64,000 bases of DNA from Crossiella equi (GCF_017876755.1 NZ_JAGIOO010000001.1:3023786-3087785), one strand, 5' to 3'. Shown: positions 46,843 through 54,604, numbered from the stretch's first letter. The notes: a model not told the origin generated them from the letters alone. Numbers and translations: made by a program.

Positions 46843-46857
46843 CTACGACGTGTGATC
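46843..46857 (+). repeat. Right island repeat (candidate attR)
   Basis: CTACGACGTGTGATC, identical to the end of glnA. It is preceded by unrelated sequence, so it is a repeat of only the last 15 bases and not a longer gene copy. Confidence 0.75.
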
Positions 46858-46880
46858 GGCACGGCGTACTGAGTCGCACC

Positions 46881-46937
46881 GCACAACGGCCGAGGGCCGG
46901 GTGGTCGTCACGACCACCCGGCCCTCGGCCGTTGTGC
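46881..46937. terminator. 27-bp perfect hairpin, possibly the original glnA terminator
   Basis: Two exact 27-base arms with a TCA loop, starting 24 bases right of the island repeat and ending 4 bases before the stop of the convergent-facing lipoprotein gene. If the island is removed it would lie about 37 bases after the glnA stop, the expected place for its terminator. It now serves the minus-strand gene. Confidence 0.8.
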
Positions 46938-46940
46938 GCC

Positions 46941-47360
46941 TCAGCCGAGCTCCTTGGCCACCTCGTTGACCACGTCGGCGGGCAGTGCGGTGCGGCCGGT
47001 GTCCAGCAGCCAGCGTTCCAGGGTGCGGTCGGCGGCGTCGCGCGTGGTGCCGTCCGGTTGGTGGACGGCGCGGTGGACGCGGGTGGGTGGGGTGTTGGTG
47101 GACAAGCGGACCAGGAAGCCCCGGTAGCCCAGGTTGTCCGGGGGTGGGGTGGAGGCGGTGGTGGGCAGGGCTTCCAGGCGTTCGCGGAGCTCGGTGGACT
47201 GGGTGGTGGTGAGGGTCCAGGTCGGGTTCGGGCGGCCTGAGTAGAGGTCCAGTTCGACCTCGACCGGGGTGGGGGTGGGCATCGGCTTGTCTCCCGTCTG
47301 GCCCGGGCCGCACGCGGTCAGGGCCACGGTCAGGAGTACCAGGGCCAGTGGGGGTCTCAT
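46941..47360 (-). CDS. Putative lipoprotein with SGxPNPxW domain, 139 aa
   Basis: The N-terminal hydrophobic segment ends in a lipobox, LTAC, with Cys17 as the lipidation site, then a Pro/Thr linker. The rest (VEVELDLYSGRPNPTW at 33-48, then LGYRGFLVRL) is closely similar to the N-terminal half of the upstream protein, so the two genes share a duplicated domain of unknown function. Its ATG overlaps the upstream stop (ATGA), so they form one operon. It is expected on the outer face of the membrane. Confidence 0.8.
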   Translation of the reverse strand: MRPPLALVLLTVALTACGPGQTGDKPMPTPTPVEVELDLYSGRPNPTWTLTTTQSTELRERLEALPTTASTPPPDNLGYRGFLVRLSTNTPPTRVHRAVHQPDGTTRDAADRTLERWLLDTGRTALPADVVNEVAKELG

Positions 47361-48313
47361 GCCACGTAGGCCGTGTTGTTGTTCTGGTAGAAGTAGCCGC
47401 AGAAGTCGGTGTAGGGGCCCCGGCAGATGTTGTTCGGGGCGTAGCCCCGGCCGTTCTCCTGGTAGATCGCGTGGCCGCAGTCGTCGGTGTACTTGGCCGG
47501 GGTGGCGCCCGGTTTGTGGCCCCACCACCAGTTCGGGCCACCCGTCACCAGACGGTAGAAGTGGTAGTCCCGGCCCGGCCAGATGACCATCGCGATGGTC
47601 AGGGTGTTCTGCTGGCAGCTGTCCGACCAGCCGTCGGCACGCAGGCCGTCGGTGACGCCGCCGCAGGTGATCGAGGTGGCCGGCCGGCCGCCCCGGCGGC
47701 CCGGCAGGGCGTAGCGCACGTCGGCCAGGTGGTTGCTGGCAAAGCAGTAGCAGTTGTTGATGCCGATGTGCGCCGGGTCGTTGAAGTACTGGGCGTTCGC
47801 GCTGAACAGGTTCGAGCCGCACGCCCACCACGTGCTGCCCAGCACGCCCAGGTCACCGCGTTCGTTGGCCGTGTCCGGGTGCTCGCCGTCGGTGGACTCG
47901 GGCAGGGCGCCCGCCGGGCTCGCCGACTGGGCCGCGGTGCGCAGCAGGCTCACGCCCTGGGCGGCGAGCTCGGTCAGCTCCTCGTCCACGCCGCTGTCCC
48001 GGACCGATGCCGAGGTGCCCAGCAGCCAGTCCGCGATCGGCTCGGCCGCGGGACGGCTGCCCACGCGGAAGTTCAGCGGCAGGCTCGCGCCGTTGGCCAG
48101 GCGGGTGTTCTGCCAGGCGCCCTCGGTCGACTTGATCATGCGGACGACCAGGCCGCGGTAGCCCAGGCTGAACTGCTCGTCCTCGGTGGCCACCGGGGAC
48201 AGCTGTTCCGGGGCGGAGGTAACGCGGGCGACCAGCTCGCGTTCGTCGGCCTCGGACAGGTGCCAGGTCGGGTTCGGCATCCCGGAGAAGATGTCCAGTT
48301 CCACTTCCAGCAT
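47357..48313 (-). CDS. Two-domain protein: SGxPNPxW domain plus Cys-rich C-terminal domain, 318 aa
   Basis: Residues 3-120 carry EVELDIFSGMPNPTW and LGYRGLVVRMI, the same domain as the downstream lipoprotein. Residues about 170-318 contain seven or more cysteines, NNCYCFASNHLA (Cys near 187), ALPGRRGGRP, GRDYHFYRLV, WWGHKPGATPAKYTDD and RGPYTDFCGYFYQ. I recall this C-terminal block in other uncharacterised bacterial proteins. A Cys followed by a His could mean a papain-like hydrolase fold (speculative). No signal peptide is visible, although the Cys content suggests an extracellular protein. GTG/ATG choice: ATG at 48313 after GGGGGAA. Confidence 0.75.
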   Translation of the reverse strand: MLEVELDIFSGMPNPTWHLSEADERELVARVTSAPEQLSPVATEDEQFSLGYRGLVVRMIKSTEGAWQNTRLANGASLPLNFRVGSRPAAEPIADWLLGTSASVRDSGVDEELTELAAQGVSLLRTAAQSASPAGALPESTDGEHPDTANERGDLGVLGSTWWACGSNLFSANAQYFNDPAHIGINNCYCFASNHLADVRYALPGRRGGRPATSITCGGVTDGLRADGWSDSCQQNTLTIAMVIWPGRDYHFYRLVTGGPNWWWGHKPGATPAKYTDDCGHAIYQENGRGYAPNNICRGPYTDFCGYFYQNNNTAYVA

Positions 48314-48451
48314 GGTGGTTCCCCCTTGCCGTGGCGGGCGGGGCCGCCCGCCTGTCCCCAGTAGAGACCCGGGCGGGGCGGGGCGGACGGCCGTGGGACG
48401 GGATTGGGCCCAACGGCCGCCCCAACGGGCCGGGGTTCTAGGTAACACCGG

Positions 48452-50443
48452 TCAGACGCGGCGGCGCACGTGCAGCAGGTACTCCTTGCGGTCCAACGGG
48501 TTGTGGTCGGTGCGGGCCCGCGTCGGCACGGCCGTGCCGCGTACCGGGTGGTGGCGGGCGAACACGCACTCCAGCTCGCCCTCGCCGCGGGTCAGGCCGG
48601 GCAGGAGCTGCCGCAGCGGGTGGATCGCGGTGGCGGGCAGCTCCCCCGTCAGGTGGCAGACGCCGCTGTGCGCGGTGGTGCTGGTGGCCACCGCGCGGTA
48701 CCGCGTGAGCACGGGGCCGAGGACGGGCAGCACGTCCGCCGGGGCCGCCAGGTGGAAGCGGTGCAGCGGTTCGCACACCGTGGTGCCCGCCTGCGCCAGC
48801 GCGCGCATGAGCACCAGTGGGGTCAACTGCCGGAAGTCGCCCGCGGTGCTCGACATGCTCTTGTCGAATACCGCGTGCGAGTGACTCTGCCGTGGCCAGT
48901 AACCGGAATGGGTCATCGTGACCTGGCAGTCCAGCACCTGCCAGCCGTGCAGTCCCGCCGCCAAGGTGACGCGGACGGTCTCCTCGACCGCCTTGAGGAA
49001 CGCCGGTGGCAGCGCGCCGAGCTCGAACCCGATGCCGAAGGTGGTGCCGCTGCCGGGCGGGCCGGGTTCCACCCGCAGGCCGACCGTGGCCAGGAAAGGG
49101 TTGTCCCCCAACGCGATCACCTCCAGGGCGTGCCCGGTGCCGTGGACGCGTTCCACGCAGATCGTGGTGGTCTCGCGGAAGTCCACGGCCACGCCGTACT
49201 CGGTGTGCAGCACGGCCCGCAGGACCTCCTTCTGCACCTCCCCGTACAGCGACACCGCGAGCTCCCGACGCACGTCGTCCTGCCGGACGTCGATCAGCGG
49301 GTCCTGTTCGGCGAGCTGGGCCAGTGCCGCGTGCAGCGCGCCCCACTCACGCGGATCCGCCGGTACCACAACGGTTTCCAGCGTCGGCGGGGCGAACTGG
49401 CGGGGCACCACCGGGGGCGGTGCGCTGCCGACCGCATCGCCGATCCGCACTTCGCCCAGACCCCACACCCGGCCGATGCGACCGGCGGTCAGCACCTCCG
49501 CGCGCTGGGCGCCACCCCGGTCGAACACGCTGAGCGCGGTCACCCGACCCACACGGGAGCCGGGGCCACCGACCGGCAGGCGGTCGCGGGTGCGGACCGT
49601 GCCGGAGAACAGGCGCAGGTAGGCGATCCGCTCCCCCGCCGGGCCGCGCTCGACCTTGAACACCGTGCCGGACACCGGTTCCCCGGCCGCACCGGTGCTC
49701 GCTGGCAGCAGGCCGGTGATGCCACCGACCAGCTCGGCCACCCCGGCGCCGGTGATCGCCGAGCCGAAGTACACCGGGGTCACCAGGCCGCGGCGGGTCT
49801 GCTCGACCAGGCCCGCCCGCAGCCGGGGCCAGTCCGCCGCGGGACCGTGCACGTAGGCGGCGAGCAGGTCCTCGTCGTGTTCGGCCAGCAGTTCAGCCAG
49901 GCGGGTGAGGAACGGGGGCTCGGTTCCCCGGAACGGGGTGATCTCGGCGGCGGAGGTGCCCGGTCGGCGCACCCCCGCCATGGGCACCACGGCCGGGGTG
50001 AGGCGGTCGGCGACCTCGGCCAGCACCCGCGCCGGGTCCGCACCGCCCCGGTCGATCTTGTTCACGAAGACCAACACCGGGATCCCCAAGCGCCGCAACG
50101 ACTTCAGCAGCACCCGGGTCTGCGCCTGCACGCCCTCGACAGCGGAGACGACCAGCACCGCGCCGTCCAGCACGCCAAGCACGCGCTCGACCTCGGCGAT
50201 GAAGTCCGGGTGGCCGGGGGTGTCGATGAGGTTGACCGCGACGTCGTCCACCACGAACGAGACGACCGCGGACTTGATGGTGATGCCCCGTTGCCGTTCC
50301 AGGGCGAGGGAATCGGTCTGGGTGCTGCCCTCGTCGACGCTGCCCGGCTCGTCGAGGACCCCGGCGGCGTGCAGCAGCCGCTCGGTCAGGCTCGTCTTAC
50401 CGGCGTCGACGTGCGCCAGGATGCCCAGGTTGACGGTACGCAC
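48452..50443 (-). CDS. TetM/OtrA-type ribosomal protection GTPase (tetracycline resistance family)
   Basis: A 663-residue EF-G-like GTPase that would release tetracyclines from the ribosome. GTPase motifs: AHVDAGKTSL (G1, about 10-19), RGITIKSAV, DTPGHPDF and NKIDRGG. The C-terminal part, with DFRETTTICVERVHGTGHA and TMTHSGYWPRQSHSHAVFD (domain IV of ribosomal protection proteins), separates it from true EF-G. GTG at 50443 is preceded by GAAGGA. A leader ORF with a better ribosome binding site overlaps the start. In antibiotic-producing actinomycetes such genes may be self-protection or WhiB7-regulon genes; no tetracycline cluster is visible here. Confidence 0.9.
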   Translation of the reverse strand: MRTVNLGILAHVDAGKTSLTERLLHAAGVLDEPGSVDEGSTQTDSLALERQRGITIKSAVVSFVVDDVAVNLIDTPGHPDFIAEVERVLGVLDGAVLVVSAVEGVQAQTRVLLKSLRRLGIPVLVFVNKIDRGGADPARVLAEVADRLTPAVVPMAGVRRPGTSAAEITPFRGTEPPFLTRLAELLAEHDEDLLAAYVHGPAADWPRLRAGLVEQTRRGLVTPVYFGSAITGAGVAELVGGITGLLPASTGAAGEPVSGTVFKVERGPAGERIAYLRLFSGTVRTRDRLPVGGPGSRVGRVTALSVFDRGGAQRAEVLTAGRIGRVWGLGEVRIGDAVGSAPPPVVPRQFAPPTLETVVVPADPREWGALHAALAQLAEQDPLIDVRQDDVRRELAVSLYGEVQKEVLRAVLHTEYGVAVDFRETTTICVERVHGTGHALEVIALGDNPFLATVGLRVEPGPPGSGTTFGIGFELGALPPAFLKAVEETVRVTLAAGLHGWQVLDCQVTMTHSGYWPRQSHSHAVFDKSMSSTAGDFRQLTPLVLMRALAQAGTTVCEPLHRFHLAAPADVLPVLGPVLTRYRAVATSTTAHSGVCHLTGELPATAIHPLRQLLPGLTRGEGELECVFARHHPVRGTAVPTRARTDHNPLDRKEYLLHVRRRV

Positions 50444-50507
50444 CAGCGTTCGTGTCCTTCGCTGAGGAGGCGGTGGCCAGCGGGGTGGACCAGAACGCAG
50501 CTCGCAT
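50397..50507 (-). CDS. Candidate regulatory leader peptide of the ribosomal protection gene, 36 aa
   Basis: An ATG at 50507 preceded by AAGGAG at ideal spacing opens a 36-codon frame (MRAAFWSTPLATASS...) that runs past the GTG start of the GTPase in another frame and ends inside its P-loop codons. Short, well-translated leader ORFs before genes that protect the ribosome often couple induction to ribosome stalling. The overlap would make translation of the leader compete with, or reinitiate at, the GTPase start. Not proven. Confidence 0.5.
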   Translation of the reverse strand: MRAAFWSTPLATASSAKDTNAGAYRQPGHPGARRRR

Positions 50508-50545
50508 GACCGGGCTCCTTGGCGTTGGTGGTGCGGACGGCGGTG

Positions 50546-50583
50546 ACTACAGCAGAACCCGCTCAGCCCCGGCAACCGGTTTT
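50546..50583 (-). promoter_or_regulatory. WhiB7-like promoter of the ribosomal protection gene
   Basis: On the minus strand: AAAA (50583-50580), four bases, TTGCCG (-35, 50575-50570), 18 bases, TGTAGT (-10, 50551-50546). An AT-rich tract just upstream of the -35 is the described WhiB7 target. Transcription would start about 30 bases before the leader ORF. Confidence 0.5.
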
Positions 50584-50598
50584 GGCTAGCCTCCGGAG

Positions 50599-52095
50599 GT
50601 GCTTACCATCCGCCACACGCTCGGCGCCCGCCCGCACGGCGAGGCCGGTACCCCACTCGTCACCGCCTCCGGCCACGGGATGACCGTGGTCGGCGGGGAG
50701 CTCGGCAGGCTCCAGTGGCACGGGGACGGCACCCGCGACAGCCACTGGCGCGCTCACACGATAGGGGTGTTCACCCCGGACGGCCGGTGCACGCACCTGC
50801 GGCGCTCGTCCTGGCGGACGCGGGCGGTCGTGGTGCACCCGAGCCTGCCGCTGGCGGTGGTGGGCACCGGCGGGTACGACGGCGGCTACAGCTTCGAGGG
50901 CGAACTGCTGGTGCTGGACCTGGTCACCGGCACGGCGGTGGACCTGCTGGAGCGCCCGCTCGAGGTACGCGAGCTGCGCTGGCTGGACGAGCGGCGGCTG
51001 GAGTGCGTGTTCGCCCCGCCCAACGACGACGAGTACAAGAAGGCCTTCACGCACGGCTACCGCGAGGTGCTGGAGCTGCCGGACTGGACCTCACCCGCCG
51101 GGCACGCGTACTGGCCGGAGTTCGCGAAGCGGGTCAAGTCCGCGCACGACCTGCCCGAGGCGGCGCGGTCCGGGCGGGGCCGGGTGTGGTCGGTGCACGG
51201 CCTGCCTGACGGCAGCCTGCTGGCCTGCACGGACACCGCGCTGCTGGAGGCCTGGGCGGACGGCGGGCTGGTGTGGTCGGTGCCGGACGGGCTGGGCGGG
51301 CGGCAGCTCGTCCCCGCCCCGGGCGGCGGGTCGGTCTGGGTGAACGCGCCGGGCCCGCGCGCGGACGGCGAGTCAGGGTGGGATCCGGCGCCGGGCCGGG
51401 TGAGCGAGCACTCGATCACGGACGGCGCCCGGCTGGCCACCCTGGACCTGCCGTTCGAGGGGGTGCTGACCAGCCGGGCCGACGGCTGGCTGGCGGTCCG
51501 GGAAAGCCACTGGGACACCAGGAAACCGGCCGTGGCGCTGCGTTCCCCAGGTGGTGAGCTCCACCAGGCCAAGGTGGGCCGCTACGACCTGTTCAACCAC
51601 TGGTTCCCGGTTCAGGGCGCCCCGGAGCTGTGGTTCCTCAAGGGCAAGCCCGAGACCAAGCGCCTGGTGACCCTGGACCCGGTCTCCGGCGAGCTCACGA
51701 CCAGGTTCCCCCTGGAGTGGGACCCCGGGCGCGGTGCCCAGCTGTTCGGCGGTCCCGCGCTGCACCTGGGGGACGCGCTGGTGCACGCGGGCACGGTGTA
51801 CGACGGCCGGGGCCTGTTGCCCGGCAACGCCTTCGTGGTGCGCCGCGCGCTGCCGGACGGCCGGGCGGAGTGGGTGCACACCGCCGACCGCCCGGTCACC
51901 GCGCTGGCCGGGGACGGCGAGACCGTGTACGCGGCATTCAACTCGGGCGAGCTGCTCGCGCTGGACGCCCGGGACGGCTCGGTGCGCTGGCGGCACGACC
52001 TCGACCCGGGCGTCGCGCTGTCCCTGCACCTGCCGTCACCGGACCGTTTGGTGCTCGGCCTGGTCGACGGCCGGATCCTGGACTGCTCGGTCTAG
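50599..52095 (+). CDS. Beta-propeller-like protein (PQQ/WD-type repeats), 498 aa
   Basis: A 498-residue protein built of repeated blade-like segments, several with Gly-rich turns: GGYDGGYSFEGELLVLDLVTG, given as GGYDGGYS and GELLVLDLVTG; also GRVWSVHGLPDGSLLA, GETVYAAFNSGELLALDARDG and VRWRHDLDPG, the last two like PQQ-enzyme repeats. There is no signal peptide, so it is probably cytosolic. GTG at 50599 has GGAGG immediately before it, too close for normal use, so the start may be leaderless or slightly downstream. The promoter gap is shared with the divergent ribosomal protection gene. Function unknown. Confidence 0.8.
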   Translation: MLTIRHTLGARPHGEAGTPLVTASGHGMTVVGGELGRLQWHGDGTRDSHWRAHTIGVFTPDGRCTHLRRSSWRTRAVVVHPSLPLAVVGTGGYDGGYSFEGELLVLDLVTGTAVDLLERPLEVRELRWLDERRLECVFAPPNDDEYKKAFTHGYREVLELPDWTSPAGHAYWPEFAKRVKSAHDLPEAARSGRGRVWSVHGLPDGSLLACTDTALLEAWADGGLVWSVPDGLGGRQLVPAPGGGSVWVNAPGPRADGESGWDPAPGRVSEHSITDGARLATLDLPFEGVLTSRADGWLAVRESHWDTRKPAVALRSPGGELHQAKVGRYDLFNHWFPVQGAPELWFLKGKPETKRLVTLDPVSGELTTRFPLEWDPGRGAQLFGGPALHLGDALVHAGTVYDGRGLLPGNAFVVRRALPDGRAEWVHTADRPVTALAGDGETVYAAFNSGELLALDARDGSVRWRHDLDPGVALSLHLPSPDRLVLGLVDGRILDCSV

Positions 52096-52829
52096 CCGAG
52101 CAGCCCGGCGCAGATCCGGGGCAGGGCCTCCCCGATGGGTTCGCGCACGACCTCGACGGCCTGCCCGTCGTAGGGCGTGGGCTCGTTGTTGACCACGACG
52201 AGCCGCGCCCCGGCCGCCACCGCCACGGTGCACAGCGAGGCGGCGGGCTCGACCTGGAGCGAGCTGCCCACGGCCAGGAACAGCTCGCTGGCCGCCGCGA
52301 CCGTCCGGGCCCGCCCGATGACCTCGGGGTCGAGGTGCTCCCCGAACAGCACGATCCCGGGCTTGAGCACCCCGCCGCAGTCCACACAGGACGGATCGGC
52401 CTCCCCGGCGCGCACGCGGTCGAGCACCACCCGCGTCTCGACCTCGGTTCCGCACAGAACGCAGCCGGTGGTGCGCAGGTTGCCGTGCAGCTCGAACACC
52501 TTGCGCGCGGGCACCCCGGCCCGCTGGTGCAGCCCGTCCACGTTCTGCGTGAGCACCCGCACCGCCGGTCCCCCGGCCAGCTCGGCGAGAGCGCGGTGGG
52601 CGGCGTTGGGCTCGGCCCGCCACACCGGGTGGTCCAGGTACCGCCGCCACAGCCGCGCCCGCACCTCGGGGTCGCCGAGGAAGTTGGCCGCGGTGAACAG
52701 CCCGGCGGCCTCCGGGGAACGGGTCCACTCACCGTCCGGGCCCCGGTAGTCGGGGACACCGGAGTCGGTGGACAGGCCAGCGCCGGTGAGCACGGCGATC
52801 CGCCGCACCCCGCGCATCCAGTCGGTCAT
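52092..52829 (-). CDS. NAD-dependent protein deacylase (sirtuin)
   Basis: A 245-residue Sir2 enzyme: removes acyl groups from lysines using NAD. TGAGLSTDSGVPDYRG (15-30) is the NAD loop, TQNVDGLH (94-101) and the catalytic His115 (FELHG) are present. The zinc ligands are Cys123, Cys126, Cys148 and Cys151 (CVLC, CVDC). Late GSSLQVEPAASL is standard. ATG at 52829. Its stop shares bases with the TAG of the convergent propeller gene (CTAG). Substrates might include acetyl-CoA synthetase or other metabolic enzymes, as for other bacterial sirtuins, but nothing here is specific. Confidence 0.93.
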   Translation of the reverse strand: MTDWMRGVRRIAVLTGAGLSTDSGVPDYRGPDGEWTRSPEAAGLFTAANFLGDPEVRARLWRRYLDHPVWRAEPNAAHRALAELAGGPAVRVLTQNVDGLHQRAGVPARKVFELHGNLRTTGCVLCGTEVETRVVLDRVRAGEADPSCVDCGGVLKPGIVLFGEHLDPEVIGRARTVAAASELFLAVGSSLQVEPAASLCTVAVAAGARLVVVNNEPTPYDGQAVEVVREPIGEALPRICAGLLG

Positions 52830-52872
52830 GGCCGCCGAGGCTAGGCGGCGGGCACTCGGCCGGGCGAGTGGT

Positions 52873-53466
52873 TTACCGGTTCGCCGGTTCGGCCAGGGCC
52901 ACGCGGTCCAGCTCGCTCCACAGGTGCTGGCCGGAGTGCCAGCGGAGCAGGGCCAGGGAGATGCTGTCCACCCGGATGTCGACCGGGCGGGTCTGGACGG
53001 TGGACAGGACGCGGCGCAGCTGCAGCGGGTCGACGGACTCGGTGTGGTGGGCCAGCAAGAGGCGCGGCGGGCGGTGCCAGCGCGGGCGCCAGCCCAGCAC
53101 GCTGGCCACGGCCGCTTCCAGGGTGCGTTGCAGGGGGCGGAGGTCGCCGTGCACCTCGAGGCTGAGGGTGCCCCGGCGGCGGATGACCTCACCGGTGGTG
53201 AGGGTGCACACCGGGATGGCGGTCAGGCGTTCCTGGACCGCGGCGGTGATGTCCTGCACATCGGTGTAGCGGATCTCCGTGGCCGGGCCCAGGTCGCGCA
53301 GCGGCAGCCGCAGCCACGGGGGCGTGCACAGGCGGAGCTGGGGGACTTGGCTCAGCGCCCACTGGTACTGCGTCGCCAGCCGGTGCATGGGTGCGTGTGC
53401 CTTCAGCGGGATGTGCCAGCTGTACACACGGTCGTCCGGACGCATGCCGCCCTTCATCCATTCCAC
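52873..53466 (-). CDS. Possible degenerate 2H phosphoesterase (2'-5' RNA ligase-like), 197 aa
   Basis: A 197-residue protein. VYSWHIPLKAHAPMHRLATQYQWAL and a two-lobed arrangement with LLLAHHTESVD in the second half recall actinobacterial 2'-5' RNA ligase-like proteins. However, the two catalytic His-x-Thr/Ser motifs are absent or altered (LRLCTPPW where LHLTL is expected). It may be a non-catalytic or diverged member. Start at 53466 (ATG), or the third Met eight codons later. It is upstream of the sirtuin on the same strand (43 bases), so co-transcription is possible. Confidence 0.5.
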   Translation of the reverse strand: MEWMKGGMRPDDRVYSWHIPLKAHAPMHRLATQYQWALSQVPQLRLCTPPWLRLPLRDLGPATEIRYTDVQDITAAVQERLTAIPVCTLTTGEVIRRRGTLSLEVHGDLRPLQRTLEAAVASVLGWRPRWHRPPRLLLAHHTESVDPLQLRRVLSTVQTRPVDIRVDSISLALLRWHSGQHLWSELDRVALAEPANR

Positions 53467-53592
53467 TCGAGCCCCCCGTCACCATTGCCTGTGTCCTTGG
53501 TACCGACCGGGGGAGTCAGCTCGCGTCAACCTGTGGTCGCTGGCCGTGACCGACCCTGGAGCGAGTCCGGGGTGTGAACGGGTGGGAACAGA

Positions 53593-53633
53593 CCACAGGG
53601 CCGGGCAGCGAGACTCGCTGCCCGGCCCTGTGG
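53593..53633. terminator. 20-bp perfect hairpin
   Basis: Exact 20-base arms with a single unpaired base, 17 bases beyond the stop of the small gene at 53651-53806 and on the same strand. It also isolates the 2H-like gene's promoter. Strong terminator candidate. Confidence 0.8.
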
Positions 53634-53650
53634 GCTCCTGCGTCAGAGGA

Positions 53651-53806
53651 TCAGGACTGGCGCTCCGCGTGGGCCTCCGCCTGGGCCCGTTCCTTGCGAA
53701 GACGTGCCGCCTCGGCCAACAACATGGGCGAGGGGCGGTTCGCCGGCACTGTGCGAGTGGCCTGGTCACCGGCGGTCCGCTGCGACTGCCCGTTGTGTTC
53801 GACCAT
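53651..53806 (-). CDS. Small basic/hydrophilic protein, 51 aa
   Basis: A 51-residue product, MVEHNGQSQRTAGDQATRTV..., with a C-terminal charged helix (LLAEAARLRKERAQAEAHAE). The ATG at 53806 is preceded by GGAGGA at good spacing, and a strong terminator follows the stop, so the transcription unit looks real. Function unknown; no family known to me. Confidence 0.6.
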   Translation of the reverse strand: MVEHNGQSQRTAGDQATRTVPANRPSPMLLAEAARLRKERAQAEAHAERQS

Positions 53807-53893
53807 TGTGTCCTCCTCCAGCCGGGTTCTAACCAACTGCCACGAGGCTAGGCCTGTCTGCGTCACCCCATCAGGCGAATCTGTGGCAGCGGA

Positions 53894-53919
53894 GCGTCTC
53901 GGAAACGATTCCGAGACGC
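53894..53919. terminator. 11-bp perfect hairpin
   Basis: GCGTCTCGGAA, loop ACGA, then the exact complement, in the 288-base gap between the 51-aa gene and the DUF4279 gene. It may end the DUF4279 transcript or be an operator for the 51-aa gene, whose start is 88 bases away. The rest of that gap shows nothing else I can support; it is less GC-rich than the surroundings. Confidence 0.5.
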
Positions 53920-54094
53920 CGCCAAATGATCGCCACCAGCCCCGTGAGCTGCACGTTCATCCCAATGAACAGTCAGTCGGAAATAAGCCGGAGTTGATCC
54001 CGCCACCCGGACAAGATCTTCAGAATTCGTCGGGAAAACGATTGCTATCGGGACGTTCCGCAAGCGCCCGCTTGCCCGGTGTTATTCGAACGGA

Positions 54095-54520
54095 CTAGTC
54101 CTCGTACTCGTCGTCCTCGTCCTCGGAGAGGTACAGGTCGACGGTGTAGGCGCAGGGCAGCCCGGCCAGGCGCGCGGTCAGCCCGGGGGTGAAGGTGAGC
54201 TGGCCCTGCCCGTGGGTGGCCTCGACCACGCACCACACGTCGACCTCGTAGTCGCCGAGCAGCCCGGCCAGCGCGCCGAGCTTGCCCTCCAGTGTGTCCA
54301 GCAGCCATTCCAGGTGCTCGGCCAGGGTGGCGTCCTCGTCGGCCTCGCTCTCCAGCAGCCACATGGACTGCTCGCGCGGCGGGAGGTTGCGGCCCATGGG
54401 CTCGCCGCGTTCGGCGGAGGCGGTCGGTTCCAGGTCGAGGGCCTCGGTGACCGCCGAGGCGGCGGCCTTGGTGCTGAACAGTCGTAGTGATGCGCTCGCG
54501 CGGGAGATTGCCACACTCAC
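54095..54520 (-). CDS. DUF4279-like protein, 141 aa
   Basis: A 141-residue acidic protein. SRASASLRLFSTKAAASAVTEAL then DLEPTASAERGEPMG, MWLLESEADEDATLAEHLEWLLDTLEG and AYTVDLYLSEDEDD follow the order of the DUF4279 family (lone proteins and suspected immunity proteins). The C-terminus is a run of Asp/Glu. GTG at 54520. It is divergent from the acidic 92-aa gene. No toxin partner is visible, so an immunity role is only a family-level possibility. Confidence 0.65.
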   Translation of the reverse strand: MSVAISRASASLRLFSTKAAASAVTEALDLEPTASAERGEPMGRNLPPREQSMWLLESEADEDATLAEHLEWLLDTLEGKLGALAGLLGDYEVDVWCVVEATHGQGQLTFTPGLTARLAGLPCAYTVDLYLSEDEDDEYED

Positions 54521-54604
54521 CGTCCTCGTGAAGGGGTCACCATCGTGTCAGACCGCCGCCCGCGCCTCCCAGCGTTTCGCGCGCCCGGGCGGTAGCTTGC
54601 GGGC

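Larger units (their letters stand above)
36112..46857. mobile_element. Genomic island at the 3' end of glnA (type III R-M operon)
   Basis: CTACGACGTGTGATC occurs exactly at 36112-36126 (glnA codons YDV, stop and two bases) and again at 46843-46857. The DNA between has lower GC, more A/T-ending codons than the neighbours and genes absent from the conserved glnA-glnE block. It contains a noncoding left arm, a small ORF, the helicase/DUF4391/Mod/Res operon, and a right arm with transposase debris. No integrase or recombinase is visible. The structure fits site-specific integration that kept glnA intact. Confidence 0.75.
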
